Below, in pieces: positions 10,839-22,510 of a stretch of DNA of 64,000 nucleotides. The stretch spans positions 3,460,576-3,524,575 of the forward strand of contig KB445791.1 in NCBI GenBank assembly GCA_000320605.2, in the 5' to 3' direction. The notes under the pieces were generated by a model. The model searched no databases. It saw only the letters and a list, made by a program, of their open reading frames with translations, and had not been told where the DNA came from. Every line of letters starts with the position of its first letter. The first letter of the stretch is position 1. Source of the DNA: Gelatoporia subvermispora B (taxonomy: Eukaryota; Basidiomycota; Agaricomycetes; Polyporales; Gelatoporiaceae). The position numbers and the translations under genes are program-made.

Positions 10839-12944
10839 TCAAGGAACATAATTAGGCTGCTGCTTCTTGCCGTTGAGGAAGCGGGCATTCCATTTGTATG
10901 GACCGCCCTTTAAAGTCTTCGCATTGAGACGGGTCTGGACCGTACGATGTACATTGAACTCTGCACGCTCGTCCACCGGGTCGGGCACAGCCCTCCCTCT
11001 ACCCCAGTTGATGCTAGAGCGGTGTAAGAACCAACGTTTCGGCCATTTTAATGACGATTGACTCACTACCACTGTCTGCTCCACTTCCCTTCAGTGTTCT
11101 GGGTACGGTGCTGGAAGGGAATAATTTCGAGGATCCACCACCACAGCGCGAGCTTGAGCTGGTCATAGATATCGCAATGAGCATCCACGAAATCCTCCTC
11201 CTCTTCAGTCAGGACGACAACAGGTTCACGTCCGATTTCCTTCTCGATATCTGCCGCGGTGCGACCCTTCTTCTGAAGCTTCTTGGCGTTCATCCTCCAC
11301 TCCTCCTGATCCAGGACAGCTTTTGCGACGTCAGGGGACAATTCAGTGATCGCAGGTGGGCGCTCGAGCACCTGCGGGAACAAGGACTTTGGCTCGAGCC
11401 CGACTTGTTTGAGGAGGTCTGAATGGAACCGGAGGCCAACGTTGGTGTCGAAGATCTCACGTATCATCCACCTCAGGGGAATGCGCGCCAAATTATGGAT
11501 GCTGTCGTTAGGCACGGAACCGCCACCCACGTCTGCAAGAACATCATGATCAGATTCCGCCCGATAGCTTTTTGCCGCGATCGCGGTGGAAAAGGAGACC
11601 TACCGCAGTGACAACCAGCGAACCATACCTCGAGGACGTCCGTCATATTATTATGACCATCGGCCGACGAAAATTGCGTCTCTTCTTGGGCTTCCTTGCG
11701 CTCGTCTTCGTCTTCGTCAATAGGGACAGGGACGGAAAGCCTATGTTTATCGAACAAGTTGAAACGACGTCGGACACCGGGCTTGGGCATTTCGCCCGGC
11801 TTTGTACCCAGCTTGGCCTCCGCATCCGTAGGTCGATTATAGTGGTTAGCTTTGAATTTGGCGCGATGTTCATCAAGCGAGAGCGCCTGTCTGAATGTCT
11901 TGATGGCGCCGTTTGACGAGACAAATGGAAGTTCCTTCGCGAGCAAGCCGACGGAACACACGGTGTCCCTATAACGGTGCCTGTGTCAGATCGGAAATAT
12001 AACAAAATCAAATCGTACACGTACCAAACGCCGATGAAATGAATGTCGACGTCCATCGAAAATGCTTTCTTGAATGCTGTGGACTGCTTCCAGCCAGTCT
12101 CATCCGCACGGCAAAACATGTGATATGCGAAGGGAACCTGCTGGTGATTATCCTTTGGCAGCAGGCCGACCTACACAGCACTGGATCAGCGAAACCGCAG
12201 GAAAACAGATAACGTGAAACATACTTTATGAATCATGCCAGCGAGCGCACGGGCAGTGTACGCGCCACGAGAGAAACCAAAAAGGCAGATCTTGTCCCCG
12301 GCTTGATCTGCGAGTAATTGCGTAAATGCGAATTCGAAGTGATTATGATTAGAACTCACAGTTCTGCATGAGGAATTCGTATCCGCCTGTGCTCACGCGG
12401 TGAGTTCATTCAGCAACGGTTTTGCGAAGCACGTACTCATGACATGGGCATTAAGATAGATAGCGATTGCCTCGTCGAGGGCTTTGGAGATAGTGGCTGT
12501 CCTCGGTGTTGCGATCTGGGGCGGAGTGTACGTGCCAATTCCAGCCTGCGTGGAATGTGAGCGAGCCACCATAAATGCGAAAGATGAAAGGACTAACCTG
12601 GTAATACACCAGCTGTTGAGCGGGATCGTCCTTCTGCAGCATGGTGAAAAGCTTAATGATGTTAGAGTTCTATGAAAGTGATCGGTGACTGTGCAATCTA
12701 GATAGTGAAATTATCGACATACATCTGCATCGAATTGGTCGCCGGTACCGTCGAAGCATAGTACAAGCGTCCTGGGGGCAGGCTCATTGAGATTCCATGC
12801 CGTGATGATATCGATATCCTGTGACGGATTGCAGGCAGTGGCGTGGCTAGAGCTCGTGAAGCCCGACCATGTATTGTTGCTACTCTGACTGTGAGATGTC
12901 TCCATGCGCGGCGGGCTCAAGTGGTTGTGATTGGGGGATGCCAT
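10839..12944 (-). CDS. DUF2235 alpha/beta-hydrolase domain protein
   Basis: Multi-exon gene whose start at 12944 reads MASPNHNHLSPPRMETSHSQ. The DUF2235 signature begins with RTLVLCFDGTGDQFDADV (12770), continues with IKLFTMLQKDDPAQQLVYYQ and GIGTYTPP (12520), and reaches the nucleophile elbow CLFGFSRGAYTARALAGMIH (12270), where the serine of GFSRG is the expected catalytic residue. VDIHFIGVWDTVCSVG follows (12030-11950), then CHCDVGGG (11540), whose aspartate fits the family. An acidic, charged stretch (IDEDEDERKEAQEE, near 11700) interrupts the core. The last exon ends KQQPNYVP. The family includes bacterial type VI phospholipase effectors (Tle1) and many fungal proteins of unknown role. 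No signal peptide or membrane helix is evident, so it is probably intracellular. Substrate unknown; a lipid or other ester is plausible from the family. Confidence 0.88.
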
Positions 12945-14043
12945 ACTTGCGCGAGTGGACTGTGGACTCGGAGGCTGGACTGGGCTAGATGGCGGTTGGG
13001 CGGGCGCAGTCTCAGCGCGCTGGGCCAGGGAGGAAGCATATAAGTAACGAGCGTCCTAGATGACATCGGAGTGTGAGACAAGTAGGTACAGCATCTGTTG
13101 TGACGGATCGATGCAGTCGGCGCGTGGACAGCCCGAGGGGCCGCTGGGCGCACCATTCAGTTCTGAACAAGATATCCGTGGGAGCATGTGTTGGCTAACG
13201 AAGCCCAAAAAGAATGGCCTCCGTCCAAAAGCACGCATTTAGCAGCGAGCATTCCTAGGCGATTCCCAGACGAATATTCTAGTGCCTACAGGCAAGCATA
13301 GCTCCTCACAGCGTACGTCAACGTGGCGAGTGCAGGCATTTTCCAAGCCATGGCGAGAAGGCTTCTGGGCATTCGATATTGAACTCTCCGATGAGGCGGG
13401 CGTGAAGCACTCGGAACGATACACCGCGGCTCCAACTTCGGTTCGTGAGAAACTTAAGAGTAGCACCGCCGCGGTGATCGGCGGAGCGCATCTCGTCACG
13501 TGAGTTCCCCGCCTTGTGTCCCCGACGTCGGCGGAGACAGCAAGCACAGCGAATCCACTATGCGGTCCTCGGCGCCCACATGAAGAATACAAACGCTCTA
13601 TCGTAGCTCATGATGGTGTGAGAGGATCTCTTCAGTCCGCCACCATCCACGAAATCACAGATCTGCTATTGCCCGGCGGTGTAGCCCTCACAATTTTGCT
13701 GACGAAATTACCGCTTCTGGTCGTCCGCCGACTGTCTCAGCGTCCGGCCCGTGAACACGAGAAGATGTATAGTCGCTGTTGTTCTGGCAATTGTAAGAGT
13801 GATTCATGGCTGTGCGAGCAGCTATCAGCGAAAGACGACGACAAGAATGGAAGTAAGAAAGAAAATTAGAAGAATCACCTGCGCCGTCGCGGAGGAGGCG
13901 GGCGTCTAATCGAGGGGCTGGATCAATTGCTGATTCAGTTGCCTCCCATTCGCCGAAGCGCACGCGTCGGTGATCTCTTGCGTGGCTATCGCATCCCCTC
14001 CCCTCCCGATTCCTCAGCACTTCTCACTATCTTTTGCTGATCA
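12945..14043. other. Divergent promoter region, no gene recognised
   Basis: About 1.1 kb between the start codons of the DUF2235 gene and the Zn2Cys6 regulator. The open frames are short and resemble no family I know. A shared upstream region for the two genes is possible. Confidence 0.4.
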
Positions 14044-17000
14044 ATGGCTCCTGCCGCGGACAAGGACAAGGCTAACGGCGAGCCGAAGCAGAGAAAGCGT
14101 CCGGGCAGAGTCCCGGTCTCCTGCGCTGAATGCCGAAGGTAAGCATGTATGACCCTGAGCACCCTGTCCGGCAGTCTCATCTTATATGATACAGGCTGAA
14201 ACTACGCTGCGATCGCAAAGTGGGTCAGCTGTGGGTCATTATAGGTGCTCTGTTGATCATTAGAACTGTGGCAGGTGCCATGCGAGACATGCGTGAAGAG
14301 AGGATGCTCGGCTATTTGCCCAGAAGGTGAGGTTGTACTGTAGCAGTGGTGCACTCCGTCCTAATCGGACTTGTGCTAGGTGCTTTGACGACAGGCAAAG
14401 GCAACCGGTATGAACATACCACACCACATTGAAACAACGACACTGACGGTATCCACTTCAGCCTAGCATTCGCTGATGCCGACGAGCTCAACAAGAAGAT
14501 TGAGCGGCTCCGAAGCCGATCCTCCCAGCTCGAAGATGCTCTACGGAAGTTACAGGCTGCAGTTTCAGATGATGCACATCCTCTACTCCAAGATGACAAT
14601 GGCAGTCCCCAAGGGTCCTCACCGGAGCAGTCGGGTAGTGGATCCAGTTCTGATGGACCCCTTCTATCTCAGGACGATGAGCAATTCTTGGATGCATTCG
14701 GTATGTAACCAGAGCCATCGCTGAAGAATGGTCTGACGATCCAGCTCAGGCACTCTCACTCTTGGTCTGAGGGGGGAAGCTAGGTTCTTTGGCCAAACAG
14801 CGCGATCTGAGGTGAGCGCCATATACCTTGTGTTTCAATTACGACGCTCATGGAGGCGCACAGTACCTCATACATGTAAGAACCTGTATGTTTGGAGCCT
14901 TCTCAAACTAGATCCTAACGAGGCGCAGGCACCAGAAAGACCAACCCGTACCACCGTCGTATTCCCAAATTTGTCCGAAGAAGTCTTCCGAGAAGCAAAC
15001 ATGGAACTCGACGCTGTCTGCACAAATCAACAGATGGGCCTGCAACTAACTCAGAAGCTCCTTCCCCCCCTCTCGCAGGCTTGCCACCTTTGTGAGATCT
15101 TCCTTGAATATGGGCAATTTGCGTGCGTATACTATACCTTAGTTTATTTCTCTTGTCATAGCTGATGAGCCTGTCAGGTGGTTCCCTATGCCTCGAGAGT
15201 TCCTGTTTGACGAGATCTTGGGCGCCGTGTACCGAACGAATCAGTAAGTGCGCATTTTGTCATCGCATAGGCATGATGTCAATGAATCCACCTGAAGTGC
15301 GATCGAGTGCAACGTGGCGTCAGTACACGCAACAGCACTGATGTTCATGATTTTCGCCCTCGGCACACTTTTCGACCTCAACATGCCACCATTCTCCGTA
15401 GAGGCCCACGAATACTATCTCTTGTCTCGCTTATGCCTCCGTTTTGCCCCACCCGCCCATGATACTACTTTGCTTGCGATCCAAACCATGGTACGCTCAA
15501 ACCACATGTAACCTGTACACTCTATCAGACTCACGCGGGTACCGCAGATTTACATGTCGCAATATCTCGACCTGAGTGATTGCGAACCTGCGCATACAGG
15601 CTCTCAAAAGGCCTGGATGCAGACAGGAATGGCTGTCAAATTGGGCCACGCTGTGAGTTCTCTCTTGAGATCGTGCATCCTGTCCGTCATACTAATCTGC
15701 GTCTAGATCGGCTTGCGTAAGACATCGTTCCTCTAGAATGACTTTGCCGGCGCTAAGCAATGCCTCTAGATATCAATAGTGCAAGATGGCGACTTGATGA
15801 AGAGGCTTGCCAAAAGCGAGCCTTCGTCTTCTGGCAGCTGTTCATGCAAGACGCCTGGCTCGTACGCTCATTACCTTTGCAACGTGTTAGTATTTCTCTG
15901 ATCAAACATCGCCGCTCGTAGAGCTTTGGTTTTGGGCGACCACCATGCATGTCCCTATCATTCATCGACTGTGATTTCCCGAAAGATCCCGACGAGCGAT
16001 TTACAGAGGAAGGTCACAAAGAATGGGGATGTAGGTTTGCCATCGCCACCTCACGGTACCGCAGCTGAATGAATACTTTCAGTCCATCACTGGACATGGC
16101 AATATTCGAAATTACTTCATGCGGTGATGACGACAGCCTTCGGAGCGAAGACGCCTAGATACCACACTATCATGGATCTCGACCGCAAAATCCGTGACTT
16201 TCCCGTTCCTTATTCCCTGCGGATCCGATGCGGACAGGTCGAGGATCCGCCGCCGTCGACGGCGCGAATCTTCCAGCGCGTCATGGCCGTGGCGTCGAAG
16301 GAAGCTAGTGCGTCGCGCTTATCATGAACTCATGAAACATTCGGTACTCAGCGCCTGTCACAGCACTGCTTAGTCTGCATAGACCATATTTCGCTCACGC
16401 ACTGAATGAGCAGCCAAGTGACATTCTCAGACATAGATTTGGACCCTCAGTTGTGGCTACTTACCGTTCGGCCTGGAGGATTATTGAGGGGCTGAGGGAT
16501 ACATACAGGAGGTGTCCGGCTGTCGCGAGCAGGATAGGACTTCTCTGGTCTCACTGTTTGGCAGGGGGCGTAGGTCCTCTATCCGAGTCTGATTTTGCCC
16601 ACCTGCTGATGTTGTTTGCAAGATTGTCATGTGCCTGCTTGTCACTCGAGCTCCAACGTCGAATCTCGCTGCATCGTCCTTGCAGGAGCTTGACAAATTG
16701 TGCGAACTATTCGAAGAGGCTGCCGAGCACTGCCAGATCACATCAAACAACCTGGTGTGTACTGCGGCGCCCGGTGTCAGCGACGCGTTTACTGATGCAG
16801 TGATGGATGATAGGAGGTTGTGCGGAAGTTGCGCCGGCAGGGCCACGAAGCGATGAACGAGATGCACACGGAGAACGGAACTACGACGATGGCGCTGTCA
16901 GAACTGGACCGACTCGGCGGGAAGACGCACCTCATCTCGCGGGAGTCAACAATTTACGCGAAGCCCCCGGTCTGCAGCCTGACATCAGGCACGTTCAATC

Positions 17001-17335
17001 CTCAGATGGTGAGCGCGCCACGGGTCGACTACTCTTCGTGCGCGCCGCCCGTCCCGACCGAGTATATCCACCCGACCATCATGCTTGACATGCGTTCGTT
17101 CGAGAGCGAACAAACGATGGAAGAGCGCGAGACGGACCAGTTCAACCTCGACTTCCCGTCAAATTCGTTCCCGAACTCGCAGCCCGCGCCGCCCAGTACA
17201 CTACCTGACCTCGGCTTCGACAGCGATTTCTACATGCCGCAGATAAACTTCACCGGGACCGATACAGACCTGCCACCTGTTCCTCCTGTGTTGGACCCTA
17301 CCTGGCAAGCCTTCGTGGAGCAACTTGGTTTCTGA
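14044..17335 (+). CDS. Zn2Cys6 fungal-specific transcription factor
   Basis: Nuclear DNA-binding regulator with about 12 exons. The N-terminus is basic (KQRKRPGRVPVS). The binuclear zinc cluster follows, split over three exons: CAECRRLKLRCDRKV, PCETCVKRGC and SAICPEG, which gives C-x2-C-x6-C-x5-C-x2-C-x6-C. A linker with a coiled-coil-like stretch comes next (ELNKKIERLRSRSSQLEDAL, near 14500), then a serine-rich acidic region. The middle homology region (Fungal_trans) shows WFPMPREFLFDEILG (15180), EYYLLSRLCLRFAPP (15410), KAWMQTGMAVKLGHAIGL, RWRLDEEACQKRAFVFWQLF (15790), SFGFGRPPCMSLSFIDCDFP and ALLSLHRPYFAHAL (16360). The C-terminal exon is rich in acidic and proline residues and ends WQAFVEQLGF, typical of an activation region. 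Its targets are unknown. It lies about 4.4 kb from the P450 array, so control of that array is only a possibility. Confidence 0.9.
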
Positions 17336-17564
17336 ACTGTGCTGCTAGTGGTTGTCGAGCGCGCACGTTCGTGAACCAACTGTAGTTAGACGCCCGCCAC
17401 GCGTTGATCGCATGTGATTGTGAATGTGACGTCACGCGTAGAAATTTCTGTCCGCGCGCTGTCCGCTGGCTGAGACTTGTCCTGTGCCCTGTTCCTCTGT
17501 ACTTGTCTGTGTATTCCTAATACCCTCCGCTCTGCTCGCGTTGAGGGCGCGTTGGTCTTGTAAC

Positions 17565-19378
17565 ATGGGTTATATTCCGCGAGAAGCGCTCGAAAATCTG
17601 AAAAAGTACTCGTACAAGGGTGTAGACAAGTGAGTGCATTCGCCAGCGCAGACGGGAGCATTCAGGCCGATTGTGTTCAGGTCCCTCACATCGAGATACA
17701 TCTTGAACCCCTATTGGACGTGGCTTGTTACCTTCTGGCCGACATGGGTTGCCCCGAACGTGGTGCGTCGTTAACATAAAGCTTGAGTGCCAGCAAGAAC
17801 GCTGTGCTGATGTCAACGGCGCGCAAGATCACATTTTCTGGACTCTGCATGGTCCTCTTGAATTTTGCGACATTACTTCTGTATGATCCTGAGTATCTGG
17901 CTGAGAAGGGAGGAGCGATGGGACCTCCTCAATGGATCTACTTCACGTGGGTTATGAATGCGCCTGCTTGAAATCGCGCGGACTCAATCTCACCTGGATA
18001 GATGGGCTGCGGGACTCTTCATATACCAGAGCTTCGACGCAATAGACGGGTACGACTTCCCGATTTTACTTCTTGGATGTAGGCTCATGCTAAAGTGCTC
18101 TTCAGGAAGCAAGCGCGGCGTACGGGCATGGCTGGTCCTTTGGGCGAAATGTTTGACCACGGTACGCCACATGCGGCTCCATCCGAAATTTGCTTTGCTG
18201 ACCGCCCGGAAGGTTGTGATGCGCTCAACACAACGGTGATGTCCGCCGTTACTGTCCTGCCTGTAGCAAGTCATGCTTAGACTGTACCTTGTTTGATGTT
18301 CAGCTCGAGGTCATTCTCGCGTCGCAAGCGCTGAACCTGGGACGGTCATGGTGGACGGTAGCATCGCAGATCGCTACTCTGGCAAACTTTTATCTCACAA
18401 CCTGGGAGGAGTTTTACACAGGTGCGAACCCTGTTTCCCAAGCAGCACGTCATCTGTCCTAACGGAACCACTTCCAGGCCAGCTCTTCTTGGGAGTCTTC
18501 TCCGGTCCAGTAGAGGGTATCCTCATCATTGTATCCATCTATCTCATTACTGCGATATATGGTGAGACTACATCGTCGAATGTGGCTATCGCTAATACTT
18601 GCTGCAATCCAGGGCCAAGATTCTGGGACCAGAATTTCATCACGATCAGTGGTCTGAGCCGATATCCATTCTTTGCCAAGAACGTCCCATACCTAGGGCT
18701 CAACGAGGCGTTTATGGTCTTCGCAGGCTTCGGCTTGGCGTTCAATATTATTGTCAGGTACGTCACGTGCGAGTGATCTAGTTCACTCATTCTGAGCCAG
18801 CCTCTCAGTTATATCAATGTCTACAAATCGCGAACAAGCAGCAAGAAGGGCCCGCTTATTCCTCTACTATACCTCCTCCCTCTGCCCATCTCAGCGGCCA
18901 TTGAGGTCTTCTGGTTGAGCTCGCCTTCGTTCAAGAGGTCTGCGATTATCGACTCCCCCTTGTTTGTTCCATTCCTTTGTGCATGGGGGCTGCAGTTCGC
19001 ACACCAGGTCTCGAGAATCATTCTCGCACACCTGACCAAGCAGTCGTTCCCTTGGTGGGACTCAATGTGGATCTGGAGCATTGTCGGCGCAGTGGATGCT
19101 AACTTGCCATTCTTGCTGAACCGGTGAGTATTCGCATTTTCGAGCTAAATCCAGACACTCATCCTTGATGTAGCCCCCCGCTCATTCAGTCCTCGCCGCA
19201 GCGTATGACGTTCTTCGTTTACACAACGCTGGCGATCTCTTTCTTGTCTTACGCGCGGTTCTGCACTCTGGTCATCAACGATATCACAGAATACCTCGGA
19301 ATTGCCTGCTTTACGGTGCGGAAGAAGGATCGGAGTGGGGAATGGGTGGACGCTGCTGCTGTCAATAAACAACAATGA
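17565..19378 (+). CDS. EPT1: Cholinephosphotransferase/ethanolaminephosphotransferase (CDP-alcohol phosphotransferase)
   Basis: Integral membrane enzyme of the Kennedy pathway that joins CDP-choline or CDP-ethanolamine to diacylglycerol in the ER or Golgi. The start MGYIPREALENLKKYSYKGV is typical of the family. The catalytic motif D-G-x2-A-R-x8-G-x3-D-x3-D is spread over three exons: QSFDAIDG (18040), KQARRTGMAGPLGEMFDHG (18105) and CDALNTT (18220), with all key residues present. Further helices are seen at FSGLCMVLLNFATLLLYDP, LFLGVFSGPVEGILIIVSIY, YLGLNEAFMVFAGFGLAF, PLIPLLYLLPLPISAAIEVF and MTFFVYTTLAISFLSYARFC. It ends VDAAAVNKQQ. Many short exons. Substrate choice between choline and ethanolamine cannot be read from the sequence. 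The gene follows the Zn2Cys6 factor by only 230 bp on the same strand. Confidence 0.93.
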
Positions 19379-19836
19379 CAAGAGATACACAGACGAGATG
19401 ACCTTCGGTTATGACTTTGCACGCGGATAGCCAGATACCGTACTGATTTCTAGAGCCATCTTACACACATCGTACTCTTACATTACTGCACAGTAAAATG
19501 ATCTCGACGATACATATGCCGGGGATCTCGGGATCTCGACCTGTGTGTTGCGCTATGTGACAAAGAATGTTGGCAGAGTGAGCCAGTAAGCGCGTGAGGC
19601 CTCGGGGAGGGCCTCGGGAAGGCGCAGGAAGGCGCCCGCCGCGGATCGTTGAGGAGCAATGTCAGTGGCCGCCGACCCTTTCTGGCTGTTCGTATCCCCG
19701 GTCCTGCTCCGGACCACAGCGTCGGGCGACGTTGACCACATTGTACTGCTCCGGGAGACGGAAATTGGCCAAGCCTCAAGTACAGTCGTCTACAATGAAG
19801 GGACACCTATCAATGTTCAAAGCTAGGCGATTTTGG

Positions 19837-19896
19837 CATGGGACCATCCGCACTCCAATCTATGTACATGGGACCGTCCGCGCTTCAATTTATGTA
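19837..19896. repeat. Two-copy 30-bp tandem repeat
   Basis: Copy A (19837-19866) and copy B (19867-19896) both begin CATGGGACC and end TATGTA. They differ at four positions, all transitions (A/G, A/G, C/T, C/T). Confidence 0.8.
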
Positions 19897-20456
19897 TCCC
19901 GATGCCTCACAAGACCGGAATACTTGTACCCAGTATAAGGTACGATCGGAGATAGCATATATGTTCAGCTAAATCCGAGATCTACTGTAGTAGACGTTCT
20001 TCCTTATTTTTGCAACCACCTTGGCAGCCGTATTTTGTGAGCGCGCGCACTGGTAGCCGCTCACAAACATCTCCGATTTTGCAATTGCTTGCTGCACCCG
20101 TGTGGAAATCAGTAGGAGAAAGAAGAAGATCCTACAAGCAAAGTGGTAGTCTGCAAGCTAGCACCCGAAGTACGCCGTACGATGTCCAAAACGAGCGCCA
20201 TATACTCGCAGCAGGGCATCCTCCCGTGCGGTGGCCCGTTGACCTGACCACAGGGACTAGCGGCAACCTTGCCCACATGATCGAGATGGGTCTTCGGTGA
20301 CGCGTCTATCCGGCTCACTCAAGCAGCTCCCCAGCTTCCTCGGTCTCGAAGCCGGATCGCTGACAAGCGCTCCATAATCTCATCGTTCACGGTCTGCGTG
20401 GACTGTCCAGACGTACATACGCCGCAGGCGCAGGATCGGTGACGCGCTGACATACC

Positions 20457-20464
20457 TATATAAG
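20457..20464 (+). promoter_or_regulatory. TATA element of the alcohol dehydrogenase gene
   Basis: TATATAAG, 42-49 bp upstream of the ATG at 20506. Confidence 0.65.
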
Positions 20465-20505
20465 ACGTCTGCTCGACACGGGCACATTCCAGAGCACTCA
20501 CAACA

Positions 20506-21817
20506 ATGTCCCCCGCCGCACACCCGAAGAGCTACAAGGCGTTCGCCTTCACCGAGGTAGGCGGACCACTGAAGGAGGTCCAGGTCGAGTGGAAGGACCC
20601 GCAGCCCGGCGAGATCGTCGTCAAAGTCCTTGCGTGCGGTGTTTGTGCGAGGTGCGCCGCGATACACAGCTTCACGGCTTCGCCATGCTTATTTCGCTGG
20701 TTTGTGCAGTGATGAGGCCGTGAAATACCAGGTCATCCCCACGGGCCTCCCGCGCATCCCCGGACACGAGATTGTCGGCAACGTCGTCGCGGTCGGGCCT
20801 GGCGAGACCGTGTGGAAGGTCGGCGAGCGCGTCGGCGGGGGCTGGCACGGCGGCCACTGCAGCGCGTGCGAGAGATGCCGCGCCGGCGACTACATTTGTT
20901 GCGAAAAGGAGGACATCAACGGCAAGTCGTCATGGATGACACCGACGATCGATGTGCTCATTTTCGACGGCCGATTCCCATATTAGGTGTCTTAAGAGAT
21001 GGAGGATACGCGGAGTACGCCACGCTGCGCTCCGAGGCGGTGGCCAAAGTCCCGGAAGACCTCGACCCTGCGGAGGCCGCGCCGCTGCTGTGCGCCGGTA
21101 TCACGACCTTCAGTGCGTGCAGGCGGGGTCGGTCCGATTGTATGGGGGTCTGACCTCTTCCATTCCAGATTCGCTCCGCAACATGACCGCGCGGCCCCCG
21201 GATTATGTCGCTGTGCAAGGCATCGGGTATGCCATTATATTCTTCGTACTATGCGCTCCTTGCCAATGACCCACACGACAGAGGCCTCGGTCACCTCGCG
21301 ATCCAGTTCGCGCGCGCGATGGGCTTCCGCGTTATCGCGCTCTCGTCCTCTGACGCGAAGAAAGAGCTCGCGCACTCGCTCGGCGCACATATCTACCTCG
21401 ACGGCTCCAAGGTCGACCAGGCCGCGGAGCTGCAGAAGCTCGGCGGCGCGCGTGTCATCATGTGCACCGCGCCGAACCCGAAGGTCATCCAATCCCTCGT
21501 GCCCGCACTCGCGGTCAACGGCGAGCTGCTCCTGCTCGCGCTTTGCGACGAGATCACCGTCGCTCCCGGTACGTATAGTGCTTGGATCATCTAACTGAGG
21601 ACGGTACTAACGGGTCTGGTGTGCAGCCCCGATGATCACGAAGCGCTTGTCCATCCGTGGATGGCCGTCCGGCACGGCGAGGGACAGCGAGGACACGGTC
21701 AAGTTCGTCCAGGCGCATGGCATCAAATGCATGGTGCAGAAGTTCCCGCTTGAGAAGGCCCAGGAAGCCTATGAGCACCGCGGCTCGGCCAAGTTCAGGG
21801 CGGTTATCGTGCCCTAA
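20506..21817 (+). CDS. Zinc-dependent alcohol dehydrogenase (MDR superfamily)
   Basis: Medium-chain NAD(P)-dependent oxidoreductase, probably cytosolic, acting on an alcohol/aldehyde pair. The protein begins MSPAAHPKSYKAFAFTEVGG. The GroES-like domain carries the catalytic zinc ligands CGVCASDE, whose codons join over an intron at 20650-20708, and GHE in PRIPGHEIVGNVVAVG (20760). The structural-zinc cysteines are in GHCSACERCRAGDYICC (20855). The Rossmann fold is GIGGLGHLAIQFARAMGFRV (joined over an intron near 21230-21283), followed by VIALSSSDAKKELAHSLGAH. It ends AYEHRGSAKFRAVIVP, about 350 residues, normal for the family. Five or six exons. The electron partner and true substrate cannot be told. 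No neighbour points to a particular pathway. Confidence 0.92.
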
Positions 21818-22510
21818 AAGGTGATCTCGTCGAATCTGTCGAGGTTTATACCTGAATGTACTTTACGGCCCGTCTTCGCGTGACATGTGGTAAACTCCAG
21901 ATTCGAATCGCAGAATCGGTGTGGACCGTGGGGTGATTCTGTGAAATTGCAGCGACTGGATCCAGTATCTGTCTAGCCCCGAAAGGTGTGGAATGCGTCA
22001 GCATTCCACCCCTCTCAGACTGAGGGGAATGCAGAGCTCGCTCATGCTCAGTTTTGAAATTCATGAGTCCGGTGACACCGGAAGACAGGGGCAAAAGTAG
22101 ACCAGTTCCTATGTACGCTTGACTATTATAGTCAAACATGGGTGACCGATACGCTGCTCTCGAAATGGCAAGTCGCTTTCCAAATCTGATCTTCATCAGA
22201 CGAAAACGTGATCATGAGTCTCGAGAGGAGTGAAGTAGCGACCACAGAAGTCCGAAGAAGTCGACATGTTTGGTGCGCACATCTTTCCAAATTGATCTTT
22301 CAGGTCGCTGCACAAGGGAATGCTTGTACGCATATTCGTTTCAATTGTCATTACGGTGGATTCCATATGAGGATCGCGATAGGAGGGATGCACATCGTGC
22401 CACAGCAGCATGCAGGGGGTAGATATTACACAAAGACAAGCAGGGGACTTATACAAGATACACAAACCCGTGGAACCCAGCAGTCCAAAGAACCATCCCA
22501 GACCCAAAAG
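21818..22510. other. Intergenic region holding a dense hairpin cluster
   Basis: Between the 3' ends of the convergent ADH and Zn2Cys6 genes; no gene is seen. The part 21901-22200 is unusually rich in perfect inverted repeats (see the next entry). 22201-22510 shows nothing recognisable. Confidence 0.5.
21901..22200. repeat. Cluster of perfect inverted repeats (possible structured RNA or element remnant)
   Basis: Stems found by eye are: 21911-21917 with 21935-21941 (7 bp); a 12-bp perfect palindrome at 21955-21966 (ACTGGATCCAGT); 21988-21996 with 22001-22009 (GTGGAATGC, 9 bp, 4-nt loop); 22009-22014 with 22022-22027 (CCCCTC, 7-nt loop); 22041-22046 with 22062-22067 (CTCATG); 22068-22073 with 22077-22082 (TCCGGT, 3-nt loop); 22119-22125 with 22129-22135 (TTGACTA, 3-nt loop); and 22185-22190 with 22195-22200 (TCTGAT, 4-nt loop). 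No common stem sequence links them, so this is not a simple repeat. No protein frame explains the pattern. Confidence 0.6.

Larger units (their letters stand above)
19379..20505. other. Intergenic with a 30-bp tandem repeat and the ADH promoter
   Basis: No gene is seen. It contains the direct repeat at 19837-19896 and ends with a TATA element for the dehydrogenase gene. Confidence 0.45.
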
